From an uncultured Cellulophaga sp. (lineage in GTDB: Bacteria; Bacteroidota; Bacteroidia; Flavobacteriales; Flavobacteriaceae), in assembly GCA_947491225.1 (NCBI GenBank), contig CANLIE010000011.1, positions 1 to 64,000 of the forward strand: DNA of 64,000 bases. Direction: 5' to 3'. The notes under the pieces are model-generated. The model saw only the letters and a program-made list of their open reading frames with translations. It was not told where the DNA came from and ran no database searches. This document shows positions 53,453 to 63,495 of this stretch, piece after piece (positions within the stretch are counted from its first letter, which is position 1; each line of letters begins with the position of its first letter). A program made the translations under genes and the position numbers.

Positions 53453-55609
53453 TTATAAATTATCTAACTGATTGTCTTTTTTATTATCACTAATAGTCCA
53501 GAAGAAACCAACAAAAAAGAATCTGTCTGCTGCTGGTTTTATAGTTCTACTTTCAAAAACACCATTAGTGTTAGGTTGGTTTCTAAATTGATATCCGTTT
53601 ACGTTTTGTGTTCCTAGAACATTACTAACAGAGAAGTATATTATTTTTTGTTGACTAATTAAATATGCCCAATTAGCATTTAAAGCATTGTAGTTTTTTG
53701 CTTTACTATTTAAAAACCCACTTTTGTTAGGATCTGTATAGTTTCTACCAGAAGCGTAGTTGTAGCTTAGACCAATCTGACTTTTTAGTTTATCTATCCA
53801 ATGTTTAATAACTACAGAAGTGTTATGTTGTGATGCAAAACTTGGCGTAGCTTTAATTGGATAATTTTTATAATCTCGTTTTGTATCTAAATATGAATAA
53901 GACACCCAATATTCTATGTTTTTAAAAGCTTTATTGTCTCTCCAAAAAAAATCTATTCCTTTAGCAAAACCACTACCGTTATTAGAAAAAATTGTAGTTG
54001 GTAAGGGTTGTTCTGTATTATATTTTACCAGATCATTATAGTCTTTGTAATAAGCTTCTGCTCTAAATATTTGTTTGTTTTTTACATATTGATAATTAGC
54101 AATTAGATGCGATGTATTTTCTGCTGAAAAATCTGTATTAAATTTCAAATATTCGTTTTTCGGATTTTGATAGAATGTACCATAAGCCAATGATATTTGA
54201 GAATTGTTACCAGATTTATAGGCAATTGATGCTCTTGGTGACACTGAAAACTCTTTAAGTAAATTAGAATACTCTGTGCGTAGACCAATATTGGCAGCTA
54301 GTTTTTTAGAAAAGAAAATATTTGTTTCTACAAAACTGGCTAAAATATTGTTATTAAAAGTAAAATTATAGTCTTTATTTTCAGAGGCTGAATAATCTTC
54401 ATTAAAGTTGGTTATAAAATATTCAGACCCAAAGTTTAATTTAAATCTGCTATTAAAGTATTTGCTAAATTTTAGTTTTAGATGAGCTGAATTTTCAGTG
54501 TCTTTTACATTATCTGTCCGTATAACTATATCAGAATAATCATTAGCAAAAGAGACACCCGTTTGTACACTCCAATTGTTTGGCAAATAGTCTTTGTAAG
54601 ATGCATTAAAGTATAGATTTCTGTTTCTCAGACCAAAACGGAATCCCTCAGGCGTATTTATATCTTCTTGTGTAACATCAAAATTAACAGTGCTAAAAGC
54701 ACCATACAATTTTAAAAGTCCGTCTGTATTTACTTTATGTCTATATACAATTTCACCTCCTAAAGATTGTATAGATTTATGCCATATATTATTGTCAGGA
54801 AACAGCTCTTGGTATGGTTGTAAGTTTATATAAGAGGCATTTACACTTAAAGAATTTTTCTTCCATTTTTGAGTGTTACCAATACCTAAGCCAACTGTCA
54901 TTAAGGCAATGTTGGTTTTATCTTCTTCTGGGTTATCTATACTGCTTAGTAATAATACACTAGATAAAGCTTGCCCATATTCTGCTGAATAACCACCAGT
55001 TGAAAATGTAATTCCTTTAAATAAAAAAGGGGATAATCTACCACGTGTAGGTATATTATTGGCAGTAGGTGAGTAGGGCGTAAAAACTCGCATACCATCT
55101 ACAAAAATTTGTGTTTCCTCTGCATCACCTCCGCGTACAAATAAGCGTCCGTCTTCTGCAACATTAGATGTACCAGGTAACGTTTGTAAAGCTCCAATAA
55201 AATCGCCCATTGCGCCAGCAGTTGTAACAATATCTAAAGGTTTAAGTGCTGTAACTTTTTCATTTTCTCCTGCTTTAAAAGATCCAGCGTTTACTATAAC
55301 AGCGTCTAGGGTATTTACATCATCTCTAAGCTTAATATTTATGTTTTTAAAGTTTTCTACAAACGTGGTCTTAGAAAAGGTTTCATAAGAAATAAAAGAA
55401 ACTATTAATGTTTGTTGTCCTCTTTCTTTGGTTGTAAACAAGAACTCACCATTTTCTGTTGTTGCTGTACCGTCATAAGTACCATCTAAATAAACGTTTG
55501 CTCCACTAATTGGTATACCTTTATCATCTGTTACCTTTCCAGAAATGGTTGTTTGTGCCATAATTGATAATTGACTTATAGTAAATAGGCAAAATAGTAA
55601 TTGTTTCAT
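53453..55609 (-). CDS. TonB-dependent outer-membrane receptor
   Basis: Protein of 718 residues. It has a Sec signal, a CarboxypepD_reg-like domain (about 20-100, TISGKVTDDKGIPISGANVYL), a plug with LQTLPGTSNVAEDGRLFVRGGDAEETQIFVDGM, and a 22-strand barrel with repeated aromatic strands. It would import a substrate across the outer membrane with TonB energy. There is no SusD partner, so a vitamin, siderophore or peptide is as likely as a glycan. A TPR gene follows on the same strand. Confidence 0.9.
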   Translation of the reverse strand: MKQLLFCLFTISQLSIMAQTTISGKVTDDKGIPISGANVYLDGTYDGTATTENGEFLFTTKERGQQTLIVSFISYETFSKTTFVENFKNINIKLRDDVNTLDAVIVNAGSFKAGENEKVTALKPLDIVTTAGAMGDFIGALQTLPGTSNVAEDGRLFVRGGDAEETQIFVDGMRVFTPYSPTANNIPTRGRLSPFLFKGITFSTGGYSAEYGQALSSVLLLSSIDNPEEDKTNIALMTVGLGIGNTQKWKKNSLSVNASYINLQPYQELFPDNNIWHKSIQSLGGEIVYRHKVNTDGLLKLYGAFSTVNFDVTQEDINTPEGFRFGLRNRNLYFNASYKDYLPNNWSVQTGVSFANDYSDIVIRTDNVKDTENSAHLKLKFSKYFNSRFKLNFGSEYFITNFNEDYSASENKDYNFTFNNNILASFVETNIFFSKKLAANIGLRTEYSNLLKEFSVSPRASIAYKSGNNSQISLAYGTFYQNPKNEYLKFNTDFSAENTSHLIANYQYVKNKQIFRAEAYYKDYNDLVKYNTEQPLPTTIFSNNGSGFAKGIDFFWRDNKAFKNIEYWVSYSYLDTKRDYKNYPIKATPSFASQHNTSVVIKHWIDKLKSQIGLSYNYASGRNYTDPNKSGFLNSKAKNYNALNANWAYLISQQKIIYFSVSNVLGTQNVNGYQFRNQPNTNGVFESRTIKPAADRFFFVGFFWTISDNKKDNQLDNL

Positions 55610-55754
55610 CTTTTAATATATGAATGTTTGTTTTATGGAACAAAAATGAAATAGTTTACTACTGTTTTAAATAAATAGATACTGAGTTGTAATAAAGATG
55701 GGATGAATTGTTTTAGAAGAATAGATTTATATTTTATGATTTAAAACTTATTTT

Positions 55755-55802
55755 AAACACAAAGTCCCCAAAACAAAATTTTGTTTTGGGGACTTTGTGT
55801 TT
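55755..55802. terminator. Perfect 48-bp palindrome downstream of leuB
   Basis: AAACACAAAGTCCCCAAAAC leads into the centre AAAATTTT and its exact mirror, giving two 24-base arms without a loop. Its place 15 bases after the leuB stop fits a leu operon terminator. The U-tail on the minus strand is weak (GTTTAAAAT). It could form an unusually long hairpin or cruciform. Confidence 0.8.
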
Positions 55803-55816
55803 TTTATAATTAATAG

Positions 55817-56872
55817 TTAGATGTTCTTCACCAACCAATCACCAACTTCACTAGTTTTATATGATTTTCTTCCATCTGCTAAATCTTCAGTTACAACACC
55901 TTCAGCTAAAGATTTATTTACCACATCTCTAATTGCTTGTGCTTCTTTAGTTAGTCTAAAATCTTCAAATAACATTGCTACAGATAAAATTGTTGCCAAT
56001 GGGTTTGCAATATCTTTTCCTGCTGCTTGCGGATAGGAACCGTGTATTGGTTCGTATAACTTGTTATCTGTTCCTACAGATGCAGAAGGCATTAATCCCA
56101 TAGACCCTGAAATTACAGATGCTTCATCAGTTAAAATATCTCCAAAAAGGTTTTCAGTAATTAAAACATCATATTCACTTGGCCATTGCACTAAACGCAT
56201 AGCTACTGCATCTACAAACTCATAAGAAACGGTTACTTCTGGATAATCTTTTTCCATTGCTTGTACTGTTTCTCTCCATAACCTAGAAGATTCTAATACG
56301 TTTGCTTTGTCTACACAACATAACTTTTTACTTCTTGTCATAGCCAATTCAAAACCCTTTATGGCAAGTCTTTTTATTTCTTCACGAGTGTAGGTCATTG
56401 TATCATAAGCGGTATTGCCATTGTCTAATCTGCCGCGTTTACCAAAATAAACGCCACCCGTTAGTTCTCTTAAAATAATAAAATCTGTACCTTCTATACG
56501 TTCTCTTTTTAGTGGTGATTTATCTATTAATGACGGAAAAGTAAAAGTTGGTCTAACATTAGCAAACAAGCCTAATTTTTCTCTCATTTTTAATAAACCT
56601 TGTTCTGGTCTTACTTTAGCAGAAGGGTCATTATCAAACCTTGGATGACCTATGGCTCCAAATAGGATGGCATCAGCGGCTTCACAAATTGTATGTGTTT
56701 CGTCTGGGTATGGTTCTCCAACGGCATCTATTGCAGCTGCGCCTGTTAAAGCAGGTTTCCAGTTAATTTTATGATTGTATTTTTTTGCAATGGCATCTGA
56801 AACTTTTATTGCTTGGTCTATTACTTCTGGTCCTATACCATCTCCTGCTAAAACTGCTATGTTTAATTCCAT
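55817..56872 (-). CDS. leuB: 3-Isopropylmalate dehydrogenase
   Basis: Protein of 351 residues, normal LeuB length. It oxidises and decarboxylates 3-isopropylmalate with NAD. Visible are the GDGIGPEV start, the substrate Arg set (RPEQGLLKMREKLGLFANVRP, then ILRELTGGVYFG), K and D residues in CVDKANVLESSRLWRE, and ENLFGDILTDEASVISGS. It is the last gene of leuCDB and is followed by the palindrome. Confidence 0.96.
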   Translation of the reverse strand: MELNIAVLAGDGIGPEVIDQAIKVSDAIAKKYNHKINWKPALTGAAAIDAVGEPYPDETHTICEAADAILFGAIGHPRFDNDPSAKVRPEQGLLKMREKLGLFANVRPTFTFPSLIDKSPLKRERIEGTDFIILRELTGGVYFGKRGRLDNGNTAYDTMTYTREEIKRLAIKGFELAMTRSKKLCCVDKANVLESSRLWRETVQAMEKDYPEVTVSYEFVDAVAMRLVQWPSEYDVLITENLFGDILTDEASVISGSMGLMPSASVGTDNKLYEPIHGSYPQAAGKDIANPLATILSVAMLFEDFRLTKEAQAIRDVVNKSLAEGVVTEDLADGRKSYKTSEVGDWLVKNI

Positions 56873-56919
56873 TCTTTATTTCAATTTTTTTTTAATTATT
56901 GTGTTTGGTACTTATTAAA

Positions 56920-57516
56920 TTATAAAGGAGTATTTTCTGCAAAAGCCGTTATTTCTTCTTTCATATTTAATAGGTAATCAATATCATCAAAACCATTAAG
57001 CATATTTTCTTTTTTATACGCATTAATAGTAAACGATTCTTTTTCTCCTGTAGTAATAATAGTAATGGTTTGTTCTGGTAAACTAACCTCTACTTGTGAG
57101 CTAGCATCTTTTTGTGTTTCTGCAAATATTTTTTCTAAAAATTCAGCGGAAACTTGTACCGGTAAAACACCAACGTTTAAACAGTTATTTCTAAAAATAT
57201 CTGCAAAAAAACTAGAGACTACACATCTAAACCCGTAATCATAAACTGCCCATGCAGCATGTTCGCGAGAAGATCCTGAACCAAAATTTTTACCACCTAC
57301 AAGTATTTTACCAGAGTATTTATCTTGGTTTAAGGCAAAGTCTTCTTTAGGTGTATTGTCAGGATTGTAACGCCAGTCTCTAAATAAATTATCTCCAAAA
57401 CCTTTACGTTCTGTAGCTTTTAAGAATCTAGCAGGTATTATTTGATCTGTATCTATATTTTCTATTGGTAGCGGAACAATACTACTTTTTAATATATTGA
57501 ATTTATCGTATGCCAT
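56920..57516 (-). CDS. leuD: 3-Isopropylmalate dehydratase small subunit
   Basis: Protein of 198 residues. It works with LeuC to isomerise 2- to 3-isopropylmalate. Typical segments are IENIDTDQIIPARFLK, GKNFGSGSSREHAAWAVYDYGFR and FRNNCLNVGVLPV. It lies 47 bases before leuB and 96 after leuC in the same operon. Confidence 0.96.
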   Translation of the reverse strand: MAYDKFNILKSSIVPLPIENIDTDQIIPARFLKATERKGFGDNLFRDWRYNPDNTPKEDFALNQDKYSGKILVGGKNFGSGSSREHAAWAVYDYGFRCVVSSFFADIFRNNCLNVGVLPVQVSAEFLEKIFAETQKDASSQVEVSLPEQTITIITTGEKESFTINAYKKENMLNGFDDIDYLLNMKEEITAFAENTPL

Positions 57517-57612
57517 TTTAAATTTACTTTTGGCCTCTAGCTTTTGGCTATTGGCACATTTAATTATTAATTTTCTGTAGTTTTTAATAAGGACTTAATA
57601 ACTTACAGTTTT

Positions 57613-59004
57613 TTACATTAATTCTCTTGGATCGGTTACTTTTCCTGTAACAGCTGCCGCAGCTGCTACAAGTGGTGATGCTAATAATGTTCTAGAACCT
57701 GGTCCTTGTCTGCCTTCAAAATTTCTGTTAGATGTACTTACCGCATATTTGCCTGTAGGTACTTTATCATCATTCATAGCTAAACAAGCAGAACAACCTG
57801 GTTCTCTAAGTTCAAAACCAGCAGCCGTTAAAATGTCTAATAAACCTTCTTCTTTAATTGCAGCTTCTACTTTATGAGAACCCGGAACCAACCAAGCAGT
57901 AACATTTGGTGCTTTTTGTTTTCCTTTTATAATCTCTGTAAATGCTCTAAAATCTTCAATTCTTCCGTTGGTACAACTCCCTAAAAATACAAAGTCAATT
58001 GGTTTTCCAATCATAGAATCACCCTCATTAAAAGCCATATATTGTAATGACTTTTTATAAGTAGAAATTCCGCCTTCTAAGCTTTCAGCAGTTGGTATAT
58101 TTTTGCCAATACTCATACCCATTCCTGGATTGGTGCCGTAGGTAATCATTGGTTCTATATCTTCTCCTTTAAAAGTTAGTTCTTTATCAAAAGTTGCATT
58201 TTCTTCAGTATATAATGTATCCCAATATGCTTTTGCTTTATCCCAAGCAGTACCTATTGGTGTAAATTCTCTTCCTTTTATGTAATCTAGAGTTTTTTCA
58301 TCAGGAGCTATCATACCTCCACGAGCACCCATTTCTATACTAAGGTTACAAACTGTCATACGACCTTCCATAGACATATTTTTAAATACATCACCGGCAT
58401 ACTCTACAAAGTAACCTGTTGCACCAGATGTAGTAAGTTGGGATATAATATATAAAGCAACATCTTTAGGTGTAACACCTTTGTTAAGGTTACCAAGAAC
58501 ATTGATACGCATACTTTTTGGTTTAGGTTGCATAATACATTGTGTAGCTAAAACCATTTCTACTTCAGATGTACCAATACCAAATGCAATAGCACCAAAA
58601 GCACCGTGGGTGGATGTGTGTGAATCTCCGCATACTATAGTTGCACCTGGTTGTGTAATGCCGTATTCTGGACCAACAACGTGTACAATACCATTTTTTT
58701 CATGACCTAACCCCCAGTAACTAATACCATGTGCCTTTGAGTTTTCTTCTAATGCTTTTAGTTGGTTAGCAGATAAAGGGTCTTTAACTGGTAAGTGTTG
58801 ATTAATAGTTGGTGTATTGTGGTCTGCAGTAGCAAATGTTTTTTCTGGGTGTTTTACTCCAATGTTTCTGCTTTTTAAGCCTAAAAAGGCAACAGGACTT
58901 GTTACTTCATGTACCATATGGCGGTCTATAAAAAGAATATCTGGGCCGTTTTCTATTTTTCTTACTACGTGGGAATCCCACACCTTGTCAAACAGTGTTT
59001 TCAT
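57613..59004 (-). CDS. leuC: 3-Isopropylmalate dehydratase large subunit
   Basis: Aconitase-family subunit of 463 residues with a 4Fe-4S cluster. The ligand Cys residues are in GSCTNGR and the CSAC pair of [11 protein letters not shown]. Other family segments are [32 protein letters not shown] and GRQGPGSRT. It is the first gene of leuCDB, with a promoter-like box about 90 bases upstream. Confidence 0.96.
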   Translation of the reverse strand: MKTLFDKVWDSHVVRKIENGPDILFIDRHMVHEVTSPVAFLGLKSRNIGVKHPEKTFATADHNTPTINQHLPVKDPLSANQLKALEENSKAHGISYWGLGHEKNGIVHVVGPEYGITQPGATIVCGDSHTSTHGAFGAIAFGIGTSEVEMVLATQCIMQPKPKSMRINVLGNLNKGVTPKDVALYIISQLTTSGATGYFVEYAGDVFKNMSMEGRMTVCNLSIEMGARGGMIAPDEKTLDYIKGREFTPIGTAWDKAKAYWDTLYTEENATFDKELTFKGEDIEPMITYGTNPGMGMSIGKNIPTAESLEGGISTYKKSLQYMAFNEGDSMIGKPIDFVFLGSCTNGRIEDFRAFTEIIKGKQKAPNVTAWLVPGSHKVEAAIKEEGLLDILTAAGFELREPGCSACLAMNDDKVPTGKYAVSTSNRNFEGRQGPGSRTLLASPLVAAAAAVTGKVTDPRELM

Positions 59005-59092
59005 ATAATATTAATTTTCTCTTGAATTAGATAAAGAATAGAGTTTTGCTACACTACCTTACTCTTAAATTTCTAATGAAATCTCTAACTTT

Positions 59093-59100
59093 CAAAAATA
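59093..59100 (-). promoter_or_regulatory. Candidate leu operon promoter -7 box
   Basis: TATTTTTG on the minus strand fits TAnnTTTG and leaves a leader of about 80 bases before leuC. I see no Leu-rich leader peptide in it. Confidence 0.4.
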
Positions 59101-59148
59101 AAGAATATTATGGATTAGTAATAAAAACATTATTGAAAATTACGATAT

Positions 59149-61254
59149 TCAACTTATGTATGTCCATATGTTTTTGTGTTTTACAAGTTGAGTATATGTT
59201 TCTGAAACCACAGCATTGTTAGGGTTAGTTAGACTGGGGTCTTCTTTTAAAATTTTAATTGCATAATGCCTAGCCATTTGTAAAATGTCATTGTCTTTTA
59301 CAATATCTGCTATTTTTAAGTTTAATACACCACTTTGCTGTGTACCCATAATGTCTCCTGGTCCACGTAGTTTTAAATCTACTTCTGCAATCTCAAAACC
59401 ATCATTGGTACGTACCATTGTTTCTAGTCTTGTTTTGGCATCTAGCGATAATTTATGGCTGGTCATTAATATACAGTAACTTTGGTCTGCACCACGACCT
59501 ACACGACCTCTTAATTGGTGTAGTTGTGATAAACCAAAACGCTCAGCACTTTCTATAATCATAACAGAGGCATTGGGTACATTTACACCAACCTCAATTA
59601 CAGTTGTAGCAACCATTATCTGAGTTTCACCTTTTATGAATCTTTGCATTTCAAACTCTTTGTCATCTGGTTTCATTTGTCCATGTACAATAGATATTTG
59701 GTATTTTGGAGTAGGAAAATCGCGTACAATACTCTCATACCCATCCATAAGATCTTTGTAATCTAATGCTTCGGATTCCTGTATTAGTGGGTAAACAACA
59801 TATACTTGCCTGCCTATATTTATTTCGTCTTTTAAAAAACGAAACACTTTTAGTCTGTTAGAGTCAAACCTATGTACAGTTTTAATTGGTTTACGGCCAG
59901 GTGGTAGCTCATCTATTACAGAAATATCTAAGTCGCCATACAAGCTCATAGCCAATGTTCTAGGAATAGGTGTTGCTGTCATAACCAATATATGTGGTGG
60001 AACAGTATTTTTACGCCATAGTTTAGAGCGTTGCGCAACACCAAACCTATGTTGTTCATCTATAATGGCCAACCCTAAATTTTTGTATTGTACTTTATCT
60101 TCTAACAGTGCATGGGTACCAATTAAAATATGAAGTTTACCACTTTCTAGCTCTTCATGAATGATTCTGCGAGCAGATTTTTTTACGGAACCTGTTAGTA
60201 AAGCCACTTTTATATCTAAACCTTGGAGTAATTCAGTTATACCGTGAAAATGTTGTGTTGCTAAAATTTCAGTAGGAGCCATTAAACACGCCTGAAAACC
60301 ATTATCTAAAGCTAGTAAAATTGTCATTAATGCAACAATGGTTTTGCCAGAACCAACATCACCTTGTAAAAGACGATTCATTTGTGCATTACTACCTAAG
60401 TCTGCTCTAATTTCTTTAATTACTCGTTTTTGAGCATTGGTAAGCTCAAACGGTAAATGGTTATTGTAAAAATCTCCAAAATAAGTGCCTACCTCAGTAA
60501 AAGGGAAGCCTTTAATTTTATTTTTACGAACCATTTTTTTAGCAATTAGTTGTAACTGAATGTAAAATAATTCTTCAAACTTAAGCCTAAACTGGGCTTT
60601 TGCTAATTCTTCTTGACTTTTAGGGAAGTGTATGTTTAATAAAGCATCGCTCTTACTTACTAATTTTAATTCAGATACTAAATAAGTAGGTAAGGTTTCT
60701 ACAAATCTAGCTTTTGTATCTAAGAACAATTGCTGCACTAGTTTATTGGTTACCCTATTGGTAATGCCTTTGTTATTTAACTTTTCCGTAGAAGGGTAAA
60801 TGGGTTGCATACTAATTTTTAACCCTTTTTTATGCTCTTCTAATAATTCCATTTCAGGATGAGGCATAGAGAAAGAGCCATTAAACCAATTTGTTTTTCC
60901 GTATACTACATAGGGTACATTTAGTTTTATGTTTTCTTTAATCCATTTTTGACCTCTAAACCAGACTAGCTCCATTTTTCCAGTATCATCTACAAAAGTA
61001 GCAACGAGTCTTTTTCCTTTTTTTTGATCGACACTTTTTAAGTGTATAATCTTTCCAATTACCTGTACTTCCGCATTATTACGCTGTAGCTTATTTATTT
61101 TGTAATATTGAGTTTTATCTAAATAACGATTGGGGAAAAGGTTAATTAAATCTTGATATGTATATATACCTAATTCACTTTGCAAGGTTTCTGCTCTATT
61201 TGGACCAACACCTTTTAAATATGCTATTGGGGTTTGTAGATAATTAGGATTCAT
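59149..61254 (-). CDS. recG: ATP-dependent DNA helicase RecG
   Basis: Protein of 701 residues, full RecG length. An N-terminal wedge/OB domain (VQVIGKIIHLKSV) is followed by SF2 motors with Walker A GDVGSGKTIVAL, DEQH in IIDEQHRFGV, TATPIPRTLAM, and the RecG-specific C-terminal RGRVGRG plus the DLKLRGPGDIMGTQQSG motif. It regresses stalled forks and branch-migrates Holliday junctions. It is divergent from the M1 peptidase and upstream of leuC on the same strand. Confidence 0.97.
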   Translation of the reverse strand: MNPNYLQTPIAYLKGVGPNRAETLQSELGIYTYQDLINLFPNRYLDKTQYYKINKLQRNNAEVQVIGKIIHLKSVDQKKGKRLVATFVDDTGKMELVWFRGQKWIKENIKLNVPYVVYGKTNWFNGSFSMPHPEMELLEEHKKGLKISMQPIYPSTEKLNNKGITNRVTNKLVQQLFLDTKARFVETLPTYLVSELKLVSKSDALLNIHFPKSQEELAKAQFRLKFEELFYIQLQLIAKKMVRKNKIKGFPFTEVGTYFGDFYNNHLPFELTNAQKRVIKEIRADLGSNAQMNRLLQGDVGSGKTIVALMTILLALDNGFQACLMAPTEILATQHFHGITELLQGLDIKVALLTGSVKKSARRIIHEELESGKLHILIGTHALLEDKVQYKNLGLAIIDEQHRFGVAQRSKLWRKNTVPPHILVMTATPIPRTLAMSLYGDLDISVIDELPPGRKPIKTVHRFDSNRLKVFRFLKDEINIGRQVYVVYPLIQESEALDYKDLMDGYESIVRDFPTPKYQISIVHGQMKPDDKEFEMQRFIKGETQIMVATTVIEVGVNVPNASVMIIESAERFGLSQLHQLRGRVGRGADQSYCILMTSHKLSLDAKTRLETMVRTNDGFEIAEVDLKLRGPGDIMGTQQSGVLNLKIADIVKDNDILQMARHYAIKILKEDPSLTNPNNAVVSETYTQLVKHKNIWTYIS

Positions 61255-61325
61255 TCCACTAAAATAAACCGAATCTAGACAACTGCAAAAGATGAAAATG
61301 CTTATTTTGGTTGAAAATTAAATTG

Positions 61326-63458
61326 ATGATTTTTTTTAGATATATTATTTTATGTTGTTTTTGCTTACAGGCCTTTATTATATATGGGCAGCAACAAGAC
61401 AAAGTAGATTTTTTAACGGCAAGAATTAGTATAGAACCAGATACTATAAATAAAAAAATAGAAGGAAATATTACCTATGCTTTTAAAGTTTTAGAATCAT
61501 TAGATTCAGTTTTTTTGGATGCTAAGACTATGCAATTCTCCAATGTTCTACTTAATGGTAAAAAGGTTAAATTTACAAAGAATGATAGAACACTTACCGT
61601 TTTTAAAAAGTTAAAAAAAAATAAAAACTATAAATTATCTATAACCTATACTGCTAAACCCAAACAAGCTCTTTATTTTTTTGGATGGACAGATAGCGAT
61701 AATGATAACAATCAAATATGGACACAAGGGCAAGGAAAATATACAAGCCACTGGTTGCCAAGTTTTGATGATATGAATGAAAAAGTGGAATTTGATATAT
61801 CAATTACTTTTAACAAAAATTATGAAGTGATTGCCAACGGAAAATTAAAGAAAGTAAAAGTTTCCAATAATTTAAAAACCTGGTATTTTGCTATGGATAA
61901 ACCTATGTCTAGCTATTTATTAGCTTTTGCCATAGGTAAGTATCATAAAAAAGTAGTGCAATCTAATTCTGGAGTGCCTTTAGAACTGTATTATTATCCT
62001 AAAGATTCTATTAATGTAGAACCAACATATAGATATAGCTCTCAAATTTTTAATTTTTTGGAAAAAGAAATTGGAGTTTCATACCCTTGGCAAGTGTACA
62101 AGCAAATACCAGTTAGAGATTTTTTGTATGCAGGTATGGAAAATACGACGACCACTATTTTTTCTGATACTTATGTGGTGGATTCTGTAGCATATAATGA
62201 TAAAAACTATATAAACATAAATGCACACGAGCTTGCTCACCAATGGTTTGGAGATTTAGTTACAGAGAAGAACAGTAATCACCACTGGTTGCACGAAGGT
62301 TTTGCAACATATTATGCTTATGTAACAGAGAAAGAGTTATTTGGAGAGGATTATTTTAATTGGAAACTTTTCGATACAGCGCAGCAATTGGATAAAAATT
62401 CTAGAAGTGGTAATGGGGAAGCCTTACTAAACCCTAGGGCAAGTAGTCTAACTTTTTATGAAAAAGGAGCTTGGGCTTTACACGCTTTAGTCTATAAAGT
62501 TGGTAAAGAAACTTTTAGAAAAGGAGTAAAGAATTACCTAGAAAAACATAAATATAAAAATGTTACTGTTTCAGATTTCTTAAATAGTATAGAAGAGGTT
62601 AGTGGTACAAATTTATCAAGTTATAAGAAAATATGGTTAGAGGGTTCTGTTTTTCCAATAGAAGAAGCAAAACGTATTTTAAAAGAATCGTCACTATCAA
62701 TAACATCATTCTATAAATTACAAAGAGAATTAAGTGTAAGTAAAGAAAATAACTCAGTAATTATTGATAGGTATTGGAACAAGACTACATCAACAGAACT
62801 TAAAAAACATATTATAAAATTTTATAGTAAATCTTTATCTAAAGTGATTAAGGAAGACATTTTAAATTCTAATGATTTTGCTATACGACAAGCATTGGTT
62901 TTAGCAACAGATAAAATTTCGCTAGAGAACAAAGATTTCTTTATTTCCTTCCTTACAGACAAGAGTTATATAACAATAGAAAATGTATTGTATAAATTAT
63001 GGATTTACAATCCAGAAATGCGCGTAAATTACTTAGATAAAACTAAGGGAATTATTGGGTTTTCAAATAAAAATGTTAGACAATTGTGGCTGGCACTTGC
63101 AATTATGACAAAAGGTTATGAAGAAGAAAATAAACAAAAATATTTAAATGAATTGCAAAGTTATACAAGCTCTATTAATTATTTTGAAACAAGGCAGTTA
63201 GCTTTTTCTTATTTATATGATTTATTTTATTTAGATAAAGAGAATTTAAAAGATTTGGTACATGCAACAAACCATCCCGTTTGGCAATTTAAAAAATTTG
63301 CAAGGAATATGGTTGATAAATTATTGCAGGAAGACAATTATTTGGATAGTCTTAAAGAATTAGAAGGACAACTAAAAAAGGAAGAATTTAGTTATATAAA
63401 AAGTGTGATTACAAGTTATGAGAAAAGTAATGAATCTAGAACAAAATTCTTTAAATAA
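61326..63458 (+). CDS. Periplasmic M1 family aminopeptidase
   Basis: Start set at the ATG giving MIFFRYIILCCFCLQAFIIYG, a signal peptide; a TTG five codons upstream is also in frame. The protein of 710 residues has the M1 beta-saddle domain, an exopeptidase-type GAMEN-like loop (YAGMENTTT), and the zinc site HELAHQWFGD (H301, E302, H305) with E324 in HEGFATYY. C-terminal ARM-like helices close the chamber. It would trim N-terminal residues of peptides in the periplasm. Confidence 0.92.
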   Translation: MIFFRYIILCCFCLQAFIIYGQQQDKVDFLTARISIEPDTINKKIEGNITYAFKVLESLDSVFLDAKTMQFSNVLLNGKKVKFTKNDRTLTVFKKLKKNKNYKLSITYTAKPKQALYFFGWTDSDNDNNQIWTQGQGKYTSHWLPSFDDMNEKVEFDISITFNKNYEVIANGKLKKVKVSNNLKTWYFAMDKPMSSYLLAFAIGKYHKKVVQSNSGVPLELYYYPKDSINVEPTYRYSSQIFNFLEKEIGVSYPWQVYKQIPVRDFLYAGMENTTTTIFSDTYVVDSVAYNDKNYININAHELAHQWFGDLVTEKNSNHHWLHEGFATYYAYVTEKELFGEDYFNWKLFDTAQQLDKNSRSGNGEALLNPRASSLTFYEKGAWALHALVYKVGKETFRKGVKNYLEKHKYKNVTVSDFLNSIEEVSGTNLSSYKKIWLEGSVFPIEEAKRILKESSLSITSFYKLQRELSVSKENNSVIIDRYWNKTTSTELKKHIIKFYSKSLSKVIKEDILNSNDFAIRQALVLATDKISLENKDFFISFLTDKSYITIENVLYKLWIYNPEMRVNYLDKTKGIIGFSNKNVRQLWLALAIMTKGYEEENKQKYLNELQSYTSSINYFETRQLAFSYLYDLFYLDKENLKDLVHATNHPVWQFKKFARNMVDKLLQEDNYLDSLKELEGQLKKEEFSYIKSVITSYEKSNESRTKFFK

Positions 63459-63495
63459 AAATGAATTATAGATAATAAAAGTAAAATCATAAACT

